Assembly: GCA_025062325.1 (NCBI GenBank)
Contig: JANXAL010000084.1
Span: forward strand, 1-64,000
Length of the DNA: 64,000 nucleotides
Source of the DNA: Roseiflexus sp.
Lineage (GTDB): Bacteria; Chloroflexota; Chloroflexia; Chloroflexales; Roseiflexaceae
Reading direction: 5' to 3'
Below are positions 1 through 8,045 of this stretch, piece by piece. The first letter of the stretch is position 1. The number at the start of each line of letters is the position of its first letter. Under the pieces are notes generated by a model. That model was not told the DNA's origin. It worked only from the letters and a program-made list of their open reading frames with translations, and did not search any database. The translations under genes and the position numbers were made by a program.

Positions 1-2
1 CA

Positions 3-302
3 TCCGACGCGCCGTGGCTGGACGAGGCGCTCGATCATCCGTCGTTCGATCCGGCGGGTTTTCCGGTATTGCCGCGACAGTTCCTCGTGCTGATGAAGTT
101 GCAAGCCGGTCGGGCGCAGGACGTGGCGGACATCACTCGCCTGCTGCGCACAGCAGACCTCGACGAACGCGCCCTGATCCGCACCATTATCTCCAGGTAT
201 GCCCCTGATCTTGTTGAAGACTACGACGCACTGGTTATGTTGACTGATCTGGAGTTCGGCACACCAGAGGCTTTGCAGGCGGACGAGTCGCCCGGCGACT
301 GA
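3..302 (+). CDS. Nucleotidyltransferase-like protein, C-terminal part (5' truncated)
   Basis: An open frame enters from the left edge and stops with TGA at 300-302; about 99 residues are visible. The segment reads LPRQFLVLMKLQAGRAQDVADI. The 'L..KL.AGR..D..DI..LL' pattern is typical of the C-terminal part of DUF6036/AbiEii-type nucleotidyltransferase-fold proteins, where it follows the catalytic core. The catalytic GS..D.D motif would lie upstream of the window, so activity cannot be judged. The internal TTG at 69 could be read as a start, but the frame is open and protein-like before it. The family call is by pattern only. The stop codon lies on the left end of an inverted-repeat element. 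Confidence 0.55.
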   Translation, partial: SDAPWLDEALDHPSFDPAGFPVLPRQFLVLMKLQAGRAQDVADITRLLRTADLDERALIRTIISRYAPDLVEDYDALVMLTDLEFGTPEALQADESPGD

Positions 303-420
303 TGGTTTTTGAGAAATTATTTGCCTACCCGCCCGGCGCCTGAAGTCGCGGGCTACGGAAAGCGAAGCCCGCCTTCGCGGGCTAGACTGAGCGATACCGA
401 ATTATTTTCTCAAAGACCAT
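302..420. mobile_element. MITE-like inverted-repeat element, about 119 bp
   Basis: The left end (ATGGTTTTTGAGAAATTATT) and the right end (AATTATTTTCTCAAAGACCAT, of which the last 20 bases count) are near-perfect inverted copies of about 20 bp. Between them lies a second palindrome, GAAGCCCGC-CTTC-GCGGGCT. No coding potential is visible. Size, terminal inverted repeats and internal hairpin fit a miniature inverted-repeat or REP-like element. A related half-copy lies at 549-620. A transposase partner is not present in the window. Confidence 0.5.
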
Positions 421-667
421 AAGCCCTGGCTGAGATCGTGAAAGCCCCTTTGGGGCTTCCATGCCCTGAGCGAAGGCTTTAGCCCGCAGCTCAGAGGATG
501 CGCGGCTCGGCAGCACAGGTCGACCAGATTCAATTCCTCACGAGCTGTGAGCTACGAAAAGTGAAGCCCGCCTGCGCAGGCTCGACCGGGCGATACAAAC
601 TATCTGTCTTCTCAAAGTTCATCAATCTATAGCACTGAAGAAGCACTGAAGACCCTTTGGAGAGACG
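421..667. repeat. Intergenic repeat DNA with hairpin and second partial copy of the 302-420 element
   Basis: A hairpin AAGCCCC-TTT-GGGGCTT lies at 442-458. At 549-617 the sequence GAGCTACGAAAAGTGAAGCC and what follows repeats, with substitutions, the right half of the 302-420 element, including the GCCTGCGCAGGC palindrome and the terminal TCTTCTCAAAG. The left half is absent or too diverged to recognise. The ribosome-binding sequence GGAGAGACG for the next gene sits at the right end. No gene is seen here. Confidence 0.5.
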
Positions 668-1318
668 ATGATTTATGATCTGACCCGAACACTGGTGAGC
701 GGCATGCCAGTCTATCCTGGCGACCCCGAGGTGCGGATTGTTGCTGGCGGCGCGCCGCCGTGGCGGGTCAGCGCGCTGCACCTGGGGAGTCACAGCGGCA
801 CGCACGTTGATGCGCCGCTCCACTACGTCGCCGAAGGACGCGGGATTGGCGCATTTCCGCTTGAACGCTTCATTGCTCCGGGGATGGTGGTCGATGCCCG
901 CGGGTATGCCGATGACGCTCCGATTGGCGCCGAGGTTCTCACTGGCTACGATCTCCGTCCAGGGATGATCGTCGTCATCCGTACCGGCTGGGAAGCATTC
1001 TGGCAGGATGCGCGCTATTTCCGGCATCCCTACCTGAGCGCCGACCTGGCGCGTGCGCTCGTCGAGCGTCGCATATCGCTGGTGGCGGTTGATGCGCTGA
1101 ACGTCGACTCGACCATGAGCGGCGGTGAAGCAGTGCATGCCATCCTTCTCGGCGCCGATGTTCTCATTGCCGAAAACCTCTGCAACCTCGCCCCCCTGCA
1201 GTGTGGGCAAACGTACATGTTCGCCATTCTTCCGCTGGCGCTCGGCGCGGTCGATGGCGCGCCAGCGCGCGCGCTGGCGTGGGATATCAATCACCGTTTC
1301 GGTTCCGACCTTTTGTGA
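668..1318 (+). CDS. Cyclase family protein (kynurenine formamidase-like metal-dependent hydrolase)
   Basis: 216 residues, full length for PF04199 (cyclase / kynurenine formamidase KynB fold). The signature SHSGTHVDAP is at residues 41-50; His42, His46 and Asp48 are the expected metal ligands. The N-terminal DLTRTL and PVYPGDP segments are also typical. The family hydrolyses amides or lactones such as N-formylkynurenine and isatin; the substrate here is unknown. The start follows GGAGAGACG. It is 17 nt upstream of an amino-acid permease gene and probably co-transcribed with it, which suggests breakdown of an imported amino-acid-like compound. That role is inference. Confidence 0.85.
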   Translation: MIYDLTRTLVSGMPVYPGDPEVRIVAGGAPPWRVSALHLGSHSGTHVDAPLHYVAEGRGIGAFPLERFIAPGMVVDARGYADDAPIGAEVLTGYDLRPGMIVVIRTGWEAFWQDARYFRHPYLSADLARALVERRISLVAVDALNVDSTMSGGEAVHAILLGADVLIAENLCNLAPLQCGQTYMFAILPLALGAVDGAPARALAWDINHRFGSDLL

Positions 1319-1335
1319 TTGACAGGAGGCGCAAC

Positions 1336-2976
1336 GTGGCAGGACGTTCGCAACCAATCGCCGCTCCTCGAACCTTTGCCCGCAAAGCGACCGGTCTGGT
1401 GCGGCAGGCGGGTATGCTCGACGTGCTGGTGTACAACGTCAATTTCATCAGCATCGGCTTGATGGTCGCGCTGATGCTCCTGATCATCCCGTCGTATGCG
1501 GGGGGCAACGTTTATCTGTCGCTGCTGTTCTGCACGCTGCTGGCGTTGCCGACCGCCTGCGTCTATGCGTTTCTCTCGGCTGCCATGCCACGCAGCGGCG
1601 GCGACTACGTCTACGTCAGCCGCGTGCTTGGTCCGGCGCTCGGCATGATGGGCAGTTGGAACATGACAATCTGGTGGATCCTGTACGGCGGCGTCCCCTC
1701 CGCATTCCTGGCGACTTACGGCGTGGCGCCGTTCTGCCGTGTGCTCGCGGCAATGACCGGGAATAGTGCACTGATCGACATCGCAGACTGGATGGTAACT
1801 CCTGCCGGGCAGTTCGTCGTTGGCGCGATCCTGATTGTGCTGCTGACAACACTGTTCACCGTCGGGCTGAAATCGTTCTTCCGCGTGCAGAACGCGCTTT
1901 TCCTCCTGGCGACGTTGAGCGCGCTCGTGGCGCTGGTTGTTGGATTGACGGCGGACGCCGCCACGTTTCCCGAGGTGTTCAACCGTTATGTCAGTGCACT
2001 GAACGGGCAGCCCGACACCTATCAGCAGATCGTCGCCGCCAGCGGCTATGCCGCCGCGCCGTTCGACTGGATGAACACCCTGTTGCCGATGACCTGGATC
2101 TACCTGACGATGGGTTTCAGTTTCTCGTCGGCGTACATCGGCGGCGAGGTGAAACAGGCGGCGCGGTTGCAAACGTGGGCGATCCCCGGTACCGTGATCT
2201 ATGCCGCCATCTGGGGCTTCCTGCTGGTGTGGGCGACGACGCGCACGGTCGGCGCCGATTTTCTTGGCGCCGTGAGCACGCTCAGCGACCTGGGAGCGGA
2301 AACCGTCGGCTTGAGCGCCATGCCGCGCTTCCACGAACTGATCGCGTATGCAAGCCAGAACCCGGCGGTCGCGTTTCTGATCTGCTTCGGCTTCATCTTC
2401 TGGTCCTACGCCTGGTTGCCGGGGCAGATTCTGAATGCGTCGCGCAACCTGCTGGCATATGCGGTCGACGGATTGATGCCCGCGCGCCTGGCAACGGTCA
2501 GCGAGCGTTTTCACACACCGGTTGTCAGTCTGTGGATTATGGGCGTTCTGTCGATTGTCTCGCTGGCGATCTACGTGTTCACACCATACTTTGCGACCCT
2601 CTCCGGCATCTTTGGGTTTATCCTGACCTTTATGCTGGTGTCGCTGGCGGCGGTTCTGCTCCCGTACCGGCGCCCTGATGTGTTTGAGGGATCTCCGGTA
2701 AAATGGCGGTTGGCAGGCGTGCCGGTGATCAGCATCGTCGGCGTGCTGTCACTCGTAGCGTGCGCCGTGATGGAATGGGCGTATCTGAACGACCCGTTCT
2801 CCGGCATCAGCCTCGATCCTTCCACGCTGAGCGAAGGGGTGCTGGGTTTCGGCATGTTCCTGATCAACATCGGCATCTTCCTGTCAGGGCTGATCGTCTA
2901 CTTTGTGGCGCGGGCGATCCGGCGGCGCGCCGGGATTGACGTGTCGCTCAACTACAAGGAGATACCGGTCGAGTAA
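1336..2976 (+). CDS. APC superfamily amino acid permease
   Basis: 546 residues from the GTG at 1336, chosen because AGGAGGC stands 6 nt before it; the frame is open further upstream but only as a shadow of the cyclase gene. About twelve to fourteen hydrophobic segments are visible, beginning near residue 30 (YNVNFISIGLMVALMLLII). The early 'P.SGGDYVYVSRV' segment matches the first-helix region of amino acid-polyamine-organocation transporters. It should import amino acids or related amines across the inner membrane. It lies between a cyclase-family hydrolase and a PAS-STAS sensor with short gaps, so all three may form one operon. Substrate not predictable. Confidence 0.85.
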   Translation: MAGRSQPIAAPRTFARKATGLVRQAGMLDVLVYNVNFISIGLMVALMLLIIPSYAGGNVYLSLLFCTLLALPTACVYAFLSAAMPRSGGDYVYVSRVLGPALGMMGSWNMTIWWILYGGVPSAFLATYGVAPFCRVLAAMTGNSALIDIADWMVTPAGQFVVGAILIVLLTTLFTVGLKSFFRVQNALFLLATLSALVALVVGLTADAATFPEVFNRYVSALNGQPDTYQQIVAASGYAAAPFDWMNTLLPMTWIYLTMGFSFSSAYIGGEVKQAARLQTWAIPGTVIYAAIWGFLLVWATTRTVGADFLGAVSTLSDLGAETVGLSAMPRFHELIAYASQNPAVAFLICFGFIFWSYAWLPGQILNASRNLLAYAVDGLMPARLATVSERFHTPVVSLWIMGVLSIVSLAIYVFTPYFATLSGIFGFILTFMLVSLAAVLLPYRRPDVFEGSPVKWRLAGVPVISIVGVLSLVACAVMEWAYLNDPFSGISLDPSTLSEGVLGFGMFLINIGIFLSGLIVYFVARAIRRRAGIDVSLNYKEIPVE

Positions 2977-2986
2977 ATGAGGGTGT

Positions 2987-4291
2987 ATGAACAACGTATC
3001 GGACAATCGCTGCGCTGAACTCGAGCGGCGCGTTGCAGAACTTGAGGCGGACCTGAATGCGGCGCGGCGGCGCATCGCCGAATTAGAGCGCATTGTCGAG
3101 CGCGGGTATGGCATGGTGGATGCCATCCCTGCAATGGTCTACTTCAAGGATCGGGAGCATCGCTACCTGTACGGCAATCGCGCATTCACGGAGCGCATCA
3201 GGGTGCGCGCCGAAGATATGGCGGGCAAAACCGACCGTGACCTCTTTCCGCCGGAGGTTGCAGAGGCATACCTCGCCGATGATGAGCGCGTCATGGCGAC
3301 CGGTGAGCCGAGCATCGGAGTCGAACTGCCGGTGAACCGTCCAGACGGCACAATCGGATGGGTGTCGAACTCCGCCGTGCCCTACCGCGACCGCAGCGGC
3401 GCTGTGGTCGGCATGGTCGGGATTGCGATTGACATCACCGAGCGGAAGCGGATCGAGGAGGAACTGCGGCGCTCCCAGGAAGTGCAGCGCGCTTTGCTCG
3501 ACACCATCCCGGCGATGATTTATCTCAAAGATCGCCAGCATCGCTACATCTTGGGCAACCGCGTGTTTGCCGACGCAGCCGGCATTTCGGTCGACGAGGT
3601 CGAAGGCAAGACAGATCACGACCTGTTTGTGCCAGAAGATGCGGAAGCGTACATCGCCGACGACGAGCAAGTGATGGCGACCGGCGAGCCGCACCTCGGC
3701 ATCGAAGAGAAGATCACCGAGGCGAATGGCAAGGTGGCCTGGTTGATGGTCTACAAAGCGCCCTTCCGCGACGACCAGGGATGCGTGACCGGCATGGTCG
3801 GGATTGCGTTCGACGTTACGGCGCGGAAGGAAATGGAAGAAGCATTGCGACGCAGCCAGGCGGAGCAGCAGGCGCTGATCGAACAGCAGGCGCAGTTGCT
3901 GGCAACTATTCGGAAACTCTCGACTCCAGTGCTTCCGGTGACGCAGGATGCTCTGGTTCTGCCGCTGATCGGCGACATCGACACTGCCCGCAGCCAGCAA
4001 ATCACCGAAGCGTTGCTGGACAGCGTGCAGCGTCACCACGCGCAATGGGCGATCATCGACATCACCGGCGTGCCGTTGATCGACACAGCAGTCGCCAATC
4101 ATCTGATCCAGGCGACGCAGGGGGTCGCGCTCTTTGGCGCACGTGTCATCCTGGTCGGCGTCTCCCCCGAACTGGCGCAGACGATTGTCGGGTTGGGGGT
4201 CAATCTGAAGGGATTGATCACCCGGAGCGACCTGCGCTCAGCGATTGCATTCGTGCTGAAGCGTTCGCAAAAACAGGCGGTTGTGCCATAA
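2987..4291 (+). CDS. PAS-PAS-STAS sensor protein, RsbR-like
   Basis: 434 residues: a short N-terminal coiled coil (about 1-38), PAS domain 1 (about 39-158) ending in GMVGIAIDITERK, PAS domain 2 (about 165-285) ending in GMVGIAFDVTARK, a short coiled linker, then a STAS domain (about 310-430). The two PAS domains are very similar and look like a tandem duplication. The STAS part carries DITGVPLIDT and the later AQTIVGLGV, the two regions that in Bacillus RsbR contain the threonines phosphorylated by RsbT. This suggests a stressosome-type input protein, but no rsbS, rsbT or sigma-factor gene is near. It starts 10 nt after the permease gene. Confidence 0.85.
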   Translation: MNNVSDNRCAELERRVAELEADLNAARRRIAELERIVERGYGMVDAIPAMVYFKDREHRYLYGNRAFTERIRVRAEDMAGKTDRDLFPPEVAEAYLADDERVMATGEPSIGVELPVNRPDGTIGWVSNSAVPYRDRSGAVVGMVGIAIDITERKRIEEELRRSQEVQRALLDTIPAMIYLKDRQHRYILGNRVFADAAGISVDEVEGKTDHDLFVPEDAEAYIADDEQVMATGEPHLGIEEKITEANGKVAWLMVYKAPFRDDQGCVTGMVGIAFDVTARKEMEEALRRSQAEQQALIEQQAQLLATIRKLSTPVLPVTQDALVLPLIGDIDTARSQQITEALLDSVQRHHAQWAIIDITGVPLIDTAVANHLIQATQGVALFGARVILVGVSPELAQTIVGLGVNLKGLITRSDLRSAIAFVLKRSQKQAVVP

Positions 4292-4301
4292 ATGAGGCTG
4301 T

Positions 4302-4330
4302 TTGCCGGGCAGGGAGGGGTGTGCTAGACT
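4302..4330 (+). promoter_or_regulatory. Candidate sigma70-type promoter
   Basis: TTGCCG at 4302-4307 and TAGACT at 4325-4330 are separated by exactly 17 bp, just after the stop of the PAS-STAS gene and before the small ORF at 4375 and the ThuA-like gene. Read from sequence only. Confidence 0.4.
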
Positions 4331-4374
4331 CGTGGCACGCTGTACCGTAATGTCAAGAAAGAAGGCGTTTTCGT

Positions 4375-4482
4375 ATGACGCCAGACCGAAAACTGGAAAT
4401 CGCTGCTTATCTTGAGCGAGCGGAGCAGTCCATCCAGGCAGCAGAGCGTTTCCTGAACGCTATTCAATCATTGCTGCCCTGA
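4375..4482 (+). CDS. Small protein of unknown function, 35 residues
   Basis: An ATG at 4375 preceded by AAGAAAGAAGG opens a 35-codon frame reading MTPDRKLEIAAYLERAEQSI and onward, predicted to be an amphipathic helix rich in Glu, Ala and Arg. It lies between a candidate promoter and the ThuA-like gene, 20 nt before the latter. The 'AAYLERAEQSI.AAE.FL' pattern loosely recalls the first helix of HEPN proteins, but the length is far too short for a domain. It may be a small helical protein or a remnant. No function is assigned. Confidence 0.4.
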   Translation: MTPDRKLEIAAYLERAEQSIQAAERFLNAIQSLLP

Positions 4483-4502
4483 ATTGATGAGAGGACATCT
4501 TA

Positions 4503-5222
4503 ATGACCACCATCCGAGTCACCGTCTGGAACGAATTCCTCCACGAACAGGACAGTCGCCATCCTGCGAGCAGCGTCTATGGCGCGCAAGGGATTCACGG
4601 CGCGATTGCTGAAGGTCTCCGGGAACACGGCGGGTTCGAGGTGCGCACCGCCACCCTCAATGAACCGAATCACGGGTTGACTGATGATGTGCTGGCAACC
4701 ACCGATGTGCTGATCTGGTGGGGGCATATGGCGCACCATCTCGTGCAGGATGCCATTGTTGACAAAGTACATGCCCGCGTGCTCGACGGTATGGGGCTGA
4801 TTGTGCTGCACTCCGGTCACTTTTCGAAGATCTTCCGCAAACTGATGGGGACGACCTGCGATCTGAAGTGGCGCGAGGCGGACGACATTGAGCGCGTCTG
4901 GGTGGTCGAGCCGGGACACCCGATTGCCGCCGGGCTGGATGAGTGCTTCGAATTGCCGGAGGAGATGTACGGCGAACGGTTCGACATTCCGGCGCCGGAG
5001 CAGTTGGTGTTCATCAGCTGGTTTACCGGCGGCGAGGTGTTTCGCAGCGGGTGCTGCTACACCCGCGGGCGTGGCAAAATCTTCTACTTCCGCCCCGGTC
5101 ACGAGTCCTACCCGACCTATCGCGATCCGAATGTGCGCCGGGTGATCGCCAATGCCGCGCGCTGGGCGGCGCCGTCGGGCGGATCGAAACCGGTGTTCGG
5201 GAATGCGAAGCCGAGGAGTTAG
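4503..5222 (+). CDS. ThuA-like (trehalose utilisation) domain protein
   Basis: 239 residues matching PF06283 throughout. Recognisable parts are the N-terminal VTVWNEF strand, [10 protein letters not shown] (about residues 74-83), [14 protein letters not shown] (about 98-111) and the C-terminal [11 protein letters not shown] (about 190-200). The fold is a class I glutamine-amidotransferase-like sandwich; members are found in sugar-utilisation operons, but the reaction is not established in general. The start follows GAGAGGACATCTT. The stop codon (TAG, 5220-5222) lies inside a GTTAGGG-like heptamer array. Confidence 0.85.
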   Translation: MTTIRVTVWNEFLHEQDSRHPASSVYGAQGIHGAIAEGLREHGGFEVRTATLNEPNHGLTDDVLATTDVLIWWGHMAHHLVQDAIVDKVHARVLDGMGLIVLHSGHFSKIFRKLMGTTCDLKWREADDIERVWVVEPGHPIAAGLDECFELPEEMYGERFDIPAPEQLVFISWFTGGEVFRSGCCYTRGRGKIFYFRPGHESYPTYRDPNVRRVIANAARWAAPSGGSKPVFGNAKPRS

Positions 5223-5298
5223 GGGTTAAGGGTTGGGGGTTCGACGCTACTGCCCCTTTGCGTGCGTAACGAGAGGTGAGAGGCGCGAGGGTTACAGG
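5218..5298. repeat. Heptamer arrays overlapping the ThuA stop codon
   Basis: Four 7-bp units read GTTAGGG, GTTAAGG, GTTGGGG, GTTCGAC at 5218-5245, so the first unit contains the TAG stop of the preceding gene. A second set, GAGAGGT, GAGAGGC, GCGAGGG, TTACAGG, is at 5271-5298. Both keep strict 7-bp phase. Confidence 0.6.
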
Positions 5299-5304
5299 CG
5301 GAAG

Positions 5305-5529
5305 TTCCATTCGTTTATTCGCTTCCTTATTCGTTGACCGTGTGAGGCGTGAGGCAAGAGGTGAGGGGCAAGAGGCAAGGGGCGAGAGACGAGAGGCACG
5401 AGGCGCGAGGCAAGGGGCGCGAGGCGAGGGACAAGAGGCAAGAGGCAAGGGGCCTGCGGGACGCGGCGCATTCGTTCATTCGCGGGCATTCGGTTATTCG
5501 CCTCCTCTTCATTGAAGCAGGGATGATCA
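5305..5529. repeat. Intergenic repeats: ATTCG-rich segments and a 16-unit heptamer array
   Basis: From 5340 to 5451 the purine-rich strand divides without any slip into sixteen 7-bp units (GTGTGAG, GCGTGAG, GCAAGAG, GTGAGGG ... GCAAGGG). At 5305-5339 and 5468-5510 lie ATTCG-rich segments; the first is clearly related to the units of the 83-bp repeat at 22156-22480 (both read ATTCGyTTATTCGCTTmCyT). No gene is visible in this interval. Confidence 0.75.
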
Positions 5530-7050
5530 GTGTCTACGTTACTGGATCTTCTAAACACTGGCGCGCCTGATGCGCCAGCGCTGCTAGCGCCAGAGACGCC
5601 GCCGCTGCCGTTCGCCCGGTTGCGCGAGCATGTGGTCGAACTGGCGGAACGTCTCGCTGCGTTTGGAGTGGCGCGCGGCGAACGGGTGGCAATCGCGCTT
5701 GGCAATGGTCCGGCGATGGCGTTGAGCTTCCTGGCGGCGGCGACGTGTGCAACCGCTGCGCCGCTCAACCCGAAGTATCGCCAGGATGAGTTCGCCTTTT
5801 ACTTTGAAGATACCCGCGCCTCCGCGCTGATCGTACCGCCGGAAGGGATGGAGGCGGCGCGCGCCGCCGCATCGCCTGCCATGACCGTGGTGGTTGCATC
5901 GCTCCGCGCCGATGGCACGCTCGACCTGACACCTGAACGCGGCGCGCGCCCGCCGCAACCGTTGACGCCGCCACAGCCCGATGATGTGGCGCTGATTCTC
6001 CATACCAGCGGCACGACCAGTCGCCCCAAGCGCGTGCCGCTGCGCCAGCGCAATCTGGTCGCCTCGGCGCGCAACATTGTCGGCGCCTATCGGCTGACGC
6101 CTGATGATCGGGCGCTGTGTGTGATGCCGCTCTTCCACATCCACGGCATTGTCGCCACGTTGCTCGCGCCGCTCGCCTCCGGTGGATCGGTCGTCATTCC
6201 CCCCGGTTTCGATGCCATGCGCTTCTGGGGCTGGCTGACGGCATTTCACCCAACGTGGTTCTCGGCGGTGCCGACGATGCACCAGATGTTGCTGGCGCGC
6301 GCTGAGCGCCAGATAGCCGCGATTCGCGCCGTGCCGTTGCGCTTCATCCGTTCCAGCAGCGCTCCGCTGCCGCCGGTCGTCCTCGAACAGCTCGAAGTGA
6401 CATTCCAGGCGCCAGTGCTCGAGTCCTACGGCATGACCGAAGCAAGCCACCAGATGACGACCAATCCGCTGCCGCCGCTGCCGCACTACGCTGGTTCCGT
6501 CGGGTATGGCTTCGGCGTAGAAGTGACCATTCTCGACGAAAACGGCGCTGAACTGCCGCGCGGCGAACGCGGCGAAGTCGCAGTGCGCGGTCCGAACGTG
6601 TTCGACGGTTACGAGAATAACCCGGAAGCTACCGCTGCCGCATTCGTGAACGGCTGGTTCCGTACCGGCGATCAGGGACGGATTGATGAGCAGGGGTATC
6701 TGTGGCTGACGGGTCGCCTGAAGGAATTGATCAACCGTGGCGGCGAAAAGATCTCGCCGCTCGAAATCGACGATGTGTTGCTCCGGCACCCAGCGGTGGC
6801 AGAGGCGGTCACATTCGCCGCACCGCATCGAACGCTCGGCGAAGAAGTGCACGCTGCCGTAGTGCTGCGCGCCGAAGCGACGGAGCGTGAACTGCGCGAG
6901 CACTGCGCTGCATTTCTGGCAGACTTCAAGGTGCCGCGCGTTATCCACATCCTGCCGGAGATTCCGCGTGGTGCGACCGGGAAAGTGCAGCGGATTAAGA
7001 TGGCACAACTGCTGGGGCTCACCGATGACTCACCGGAGAGGATGCCATGA
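5530..7050 (+). CDS. AMP-forming acyl-CoA synthetase, oxalyl-CoA synthetase (AAE3/PCS60)-like
   Basis: 506 residues of the ANL superfamily. The phosphate-binding loop LHTSGTTSRPKRVPL is near residues 157-171, the adenine motif YGMTEAS near 299, the hinge region GWFRTGDQG near 376, and the A10 lysine motif PRGATGKVQR near 485. The 'HTSGTTSRPK' and 'FHIHG' wording is typical of plant AAE3 and yeast PCS60, which activate oxalate; substrate identity here is inference. It would convert a carboxylate, ATP and CoA to the thioester, AMP and pyrophosphate. The start is a GTG. It overlaps the ketopantoate reductase gene by 4 nt (ATGA), indicating an operon. Confidence 0.85.
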   Translation: MSTLLDLLNTGAPDAPALLAPETPPLPFARLREHVVELAERLAAFGVARGERVAIALGNGPAMALSFLAAATCATAAPLNPKYRQDEFAFYFEDTRASALIVPPEGMEAARAAASPAMTVVVASLRADGTLDLTPERGARPPQPLTPPQPDDVALILHTSGTTSRPKRVPLRQRNLVASARNIVGAYRLTPDDRALCVMPLFHIHGIVATLLAPLASGGSVVIPPGFDAMRFWGWLTAFHPTWFSAVPTMHQMLLARAERQIAAIRAVPLRFIRSSSAPLPPVVLEQLEVTFQAPVLESYGMTEASHQMTTNPLPPLPHYAGSVGYGFGVEVTILDENGAELPRGERGEVAVRGPNVFDGYENNPEATAAAFVNGWFRTGDQGRIDEQGYLWLTGRLKELINRGGEKISPLEIDDVLLRHPAVAEAVTFAAPHRTLGEEVHAAVVLRAEATERELREHCAAFLADFKVPRVIHILPEIPRGATGKVQRIKMAQLLGLTDDSPERMP

Positions 7051-8045
7051 AGATCTGCATTTTTGGCGCAGGTTCGATCGGCAGTTACCTGGGTGCACGG
7101 CTGGCGCATGCGGGTGAGCAGGTGACGCTGATCGCGCGCGGCGCGAATCTGGCTGCCATCCGCGAACGCGGCGTGACGCTGATTGAGACCGACGGAACAA
7201 CGCTGACCGCCCGTCCTGCCCTAGCAACCGACGATCCGTCGGTCGCTGGCGCCCACGACGTCGTGATTGTTGCAGTCAAAGCGCATCAGTTGCCAGCGGT
7301 CGCACCCATGCTCCGCCCTTTGTTTCACGATGAAACGATTGTCGTCCCGGCGCAGAACGGCATTCCCTGGTGGTACTTCCAGCGACATGGCGGACCGTTC
7401 GAGGGACGGCGCATCGAGTCGGTCGATCCTGATGGCATTATCGCCGCCAACATCGAGACCGATCGCATCATTGGATGCGTTGTCTATCCGGCGACCGAGC
7501 TGGAAGCGCCGGGGATCGTTCGCCATATCGAGGGCGACCGGTTTACGCTCGGCGAACTCGATGGGTCGCGCAGCGAGCGGGTGCAGCGCCTTTCGCAGAT
7601 ACTGACGCGCGCTGGACTGAAGGCGCCGGTGCGTCCGCGCATCCGCACTGACATCTGGGTCAAACTATGGGGCAACTTGGCGTTCAACCCGGTCAGCGCG
7701 CTGACGCGCGCTACGCTGATCGAGATCTGCCGTCATCCGCAGGCGCGCGCGTTGATCGTCGCTATGATGGAAGAAGGACAGGCAGTCGCCGAACGCCTTG
7801 GCATCACGTTCGGCATTACCATCGATCAGCGCATTGCTGGCGCCGAGCAGGTTGGCGCGCACAAAACCTCAATGCTTCAGGACATCGAGGCAGGCAGAGC
7901 GACCGAAGTGGATGCGCTAGTGGGAGCAGTGGCCGAGCTTGGCAGGTTGGTTGATGTGCCAACACCGCACATTGATGCGATCTATGCCGCTGTCAAACTA
8001 TTGGAACACACAGTGACGCGCGCTACACCGCCTCGTTCCGTTTGA
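7047..8045 (+). CDS. panE: Ketopantoate reductase family protein (2-dehydropantoate 2-reductase)
   Basis: 332 residues. The N-terminal GAGSIGSYLGARL is the Rossmann NADPH-binding motif (residues 7-19). KLWGNLAFNPVSALT (about 208-222) is the hallmark of the ketopantoate reductase C-terminal domain and includes the conserved Lys and Asn around the active site. The reaction is reduction of ketopantoate to pantoate for coenzyme A synthesis, but many paralogues reduce other 2-oxo acids, so the symbol is tentative. Translationally coupled to the upstream acyl-CoA ligase. Its 3' end overlaps the convergent regulator gene by 23 bp. Confidence 0.8.
   Translation: MKICIFGAGSIGSYLGARLAHAGEQVTLIARGANLAAIRERGVTLIETDGTTLTARPALATDDPSVAGAHDVVIVAVKAHQLPAVAPMLRPLFHDETIVVPAQNGIPWWYFQRHGGPFEGRRIESVDPDGIIAANIETDRIIGCVVYPATELEAPGIVRHIEGDRFTLGELDGSRSERVQRLSQILTRAGLKAPVRPRIRTDIWVKLWGNLAFNPVSALTRATLIEICRHPQARALIVAMMEEGQAVAERLGITFGITIDQRIAGAEQVGAHKTSMLQDIEAGRATEVDALVGAVAELGRLVDVPTPHIDAIYAAVKLLEHTVTRATPPRSV

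Noticed and set aside
1291-2514. 407-residue minus-strand frame opposite the permease
   Set aside because: Same shadow effect; no ribosome-binding site and no recognisable domain.
3083-4102. 339-residue minus-strand frame opposite the PAS-STAS gene
   Set aside because: Shadow of a gene with strong family motifs on the plus strand.
5340-5451. Possible CRISPR or coding repeat
   Set aside because: Simple 7-bp periodicity; frames through it give Arg/Glu/Gly-rich runs without gene signals.
5584-7008. 474-residue open frame on the minus strand opposite the acyl-CoA ligase
   Set aside because: Composition rich in Arg, His and Gln and no motif; it is a shadow of the GC-rich gene on the other strand.
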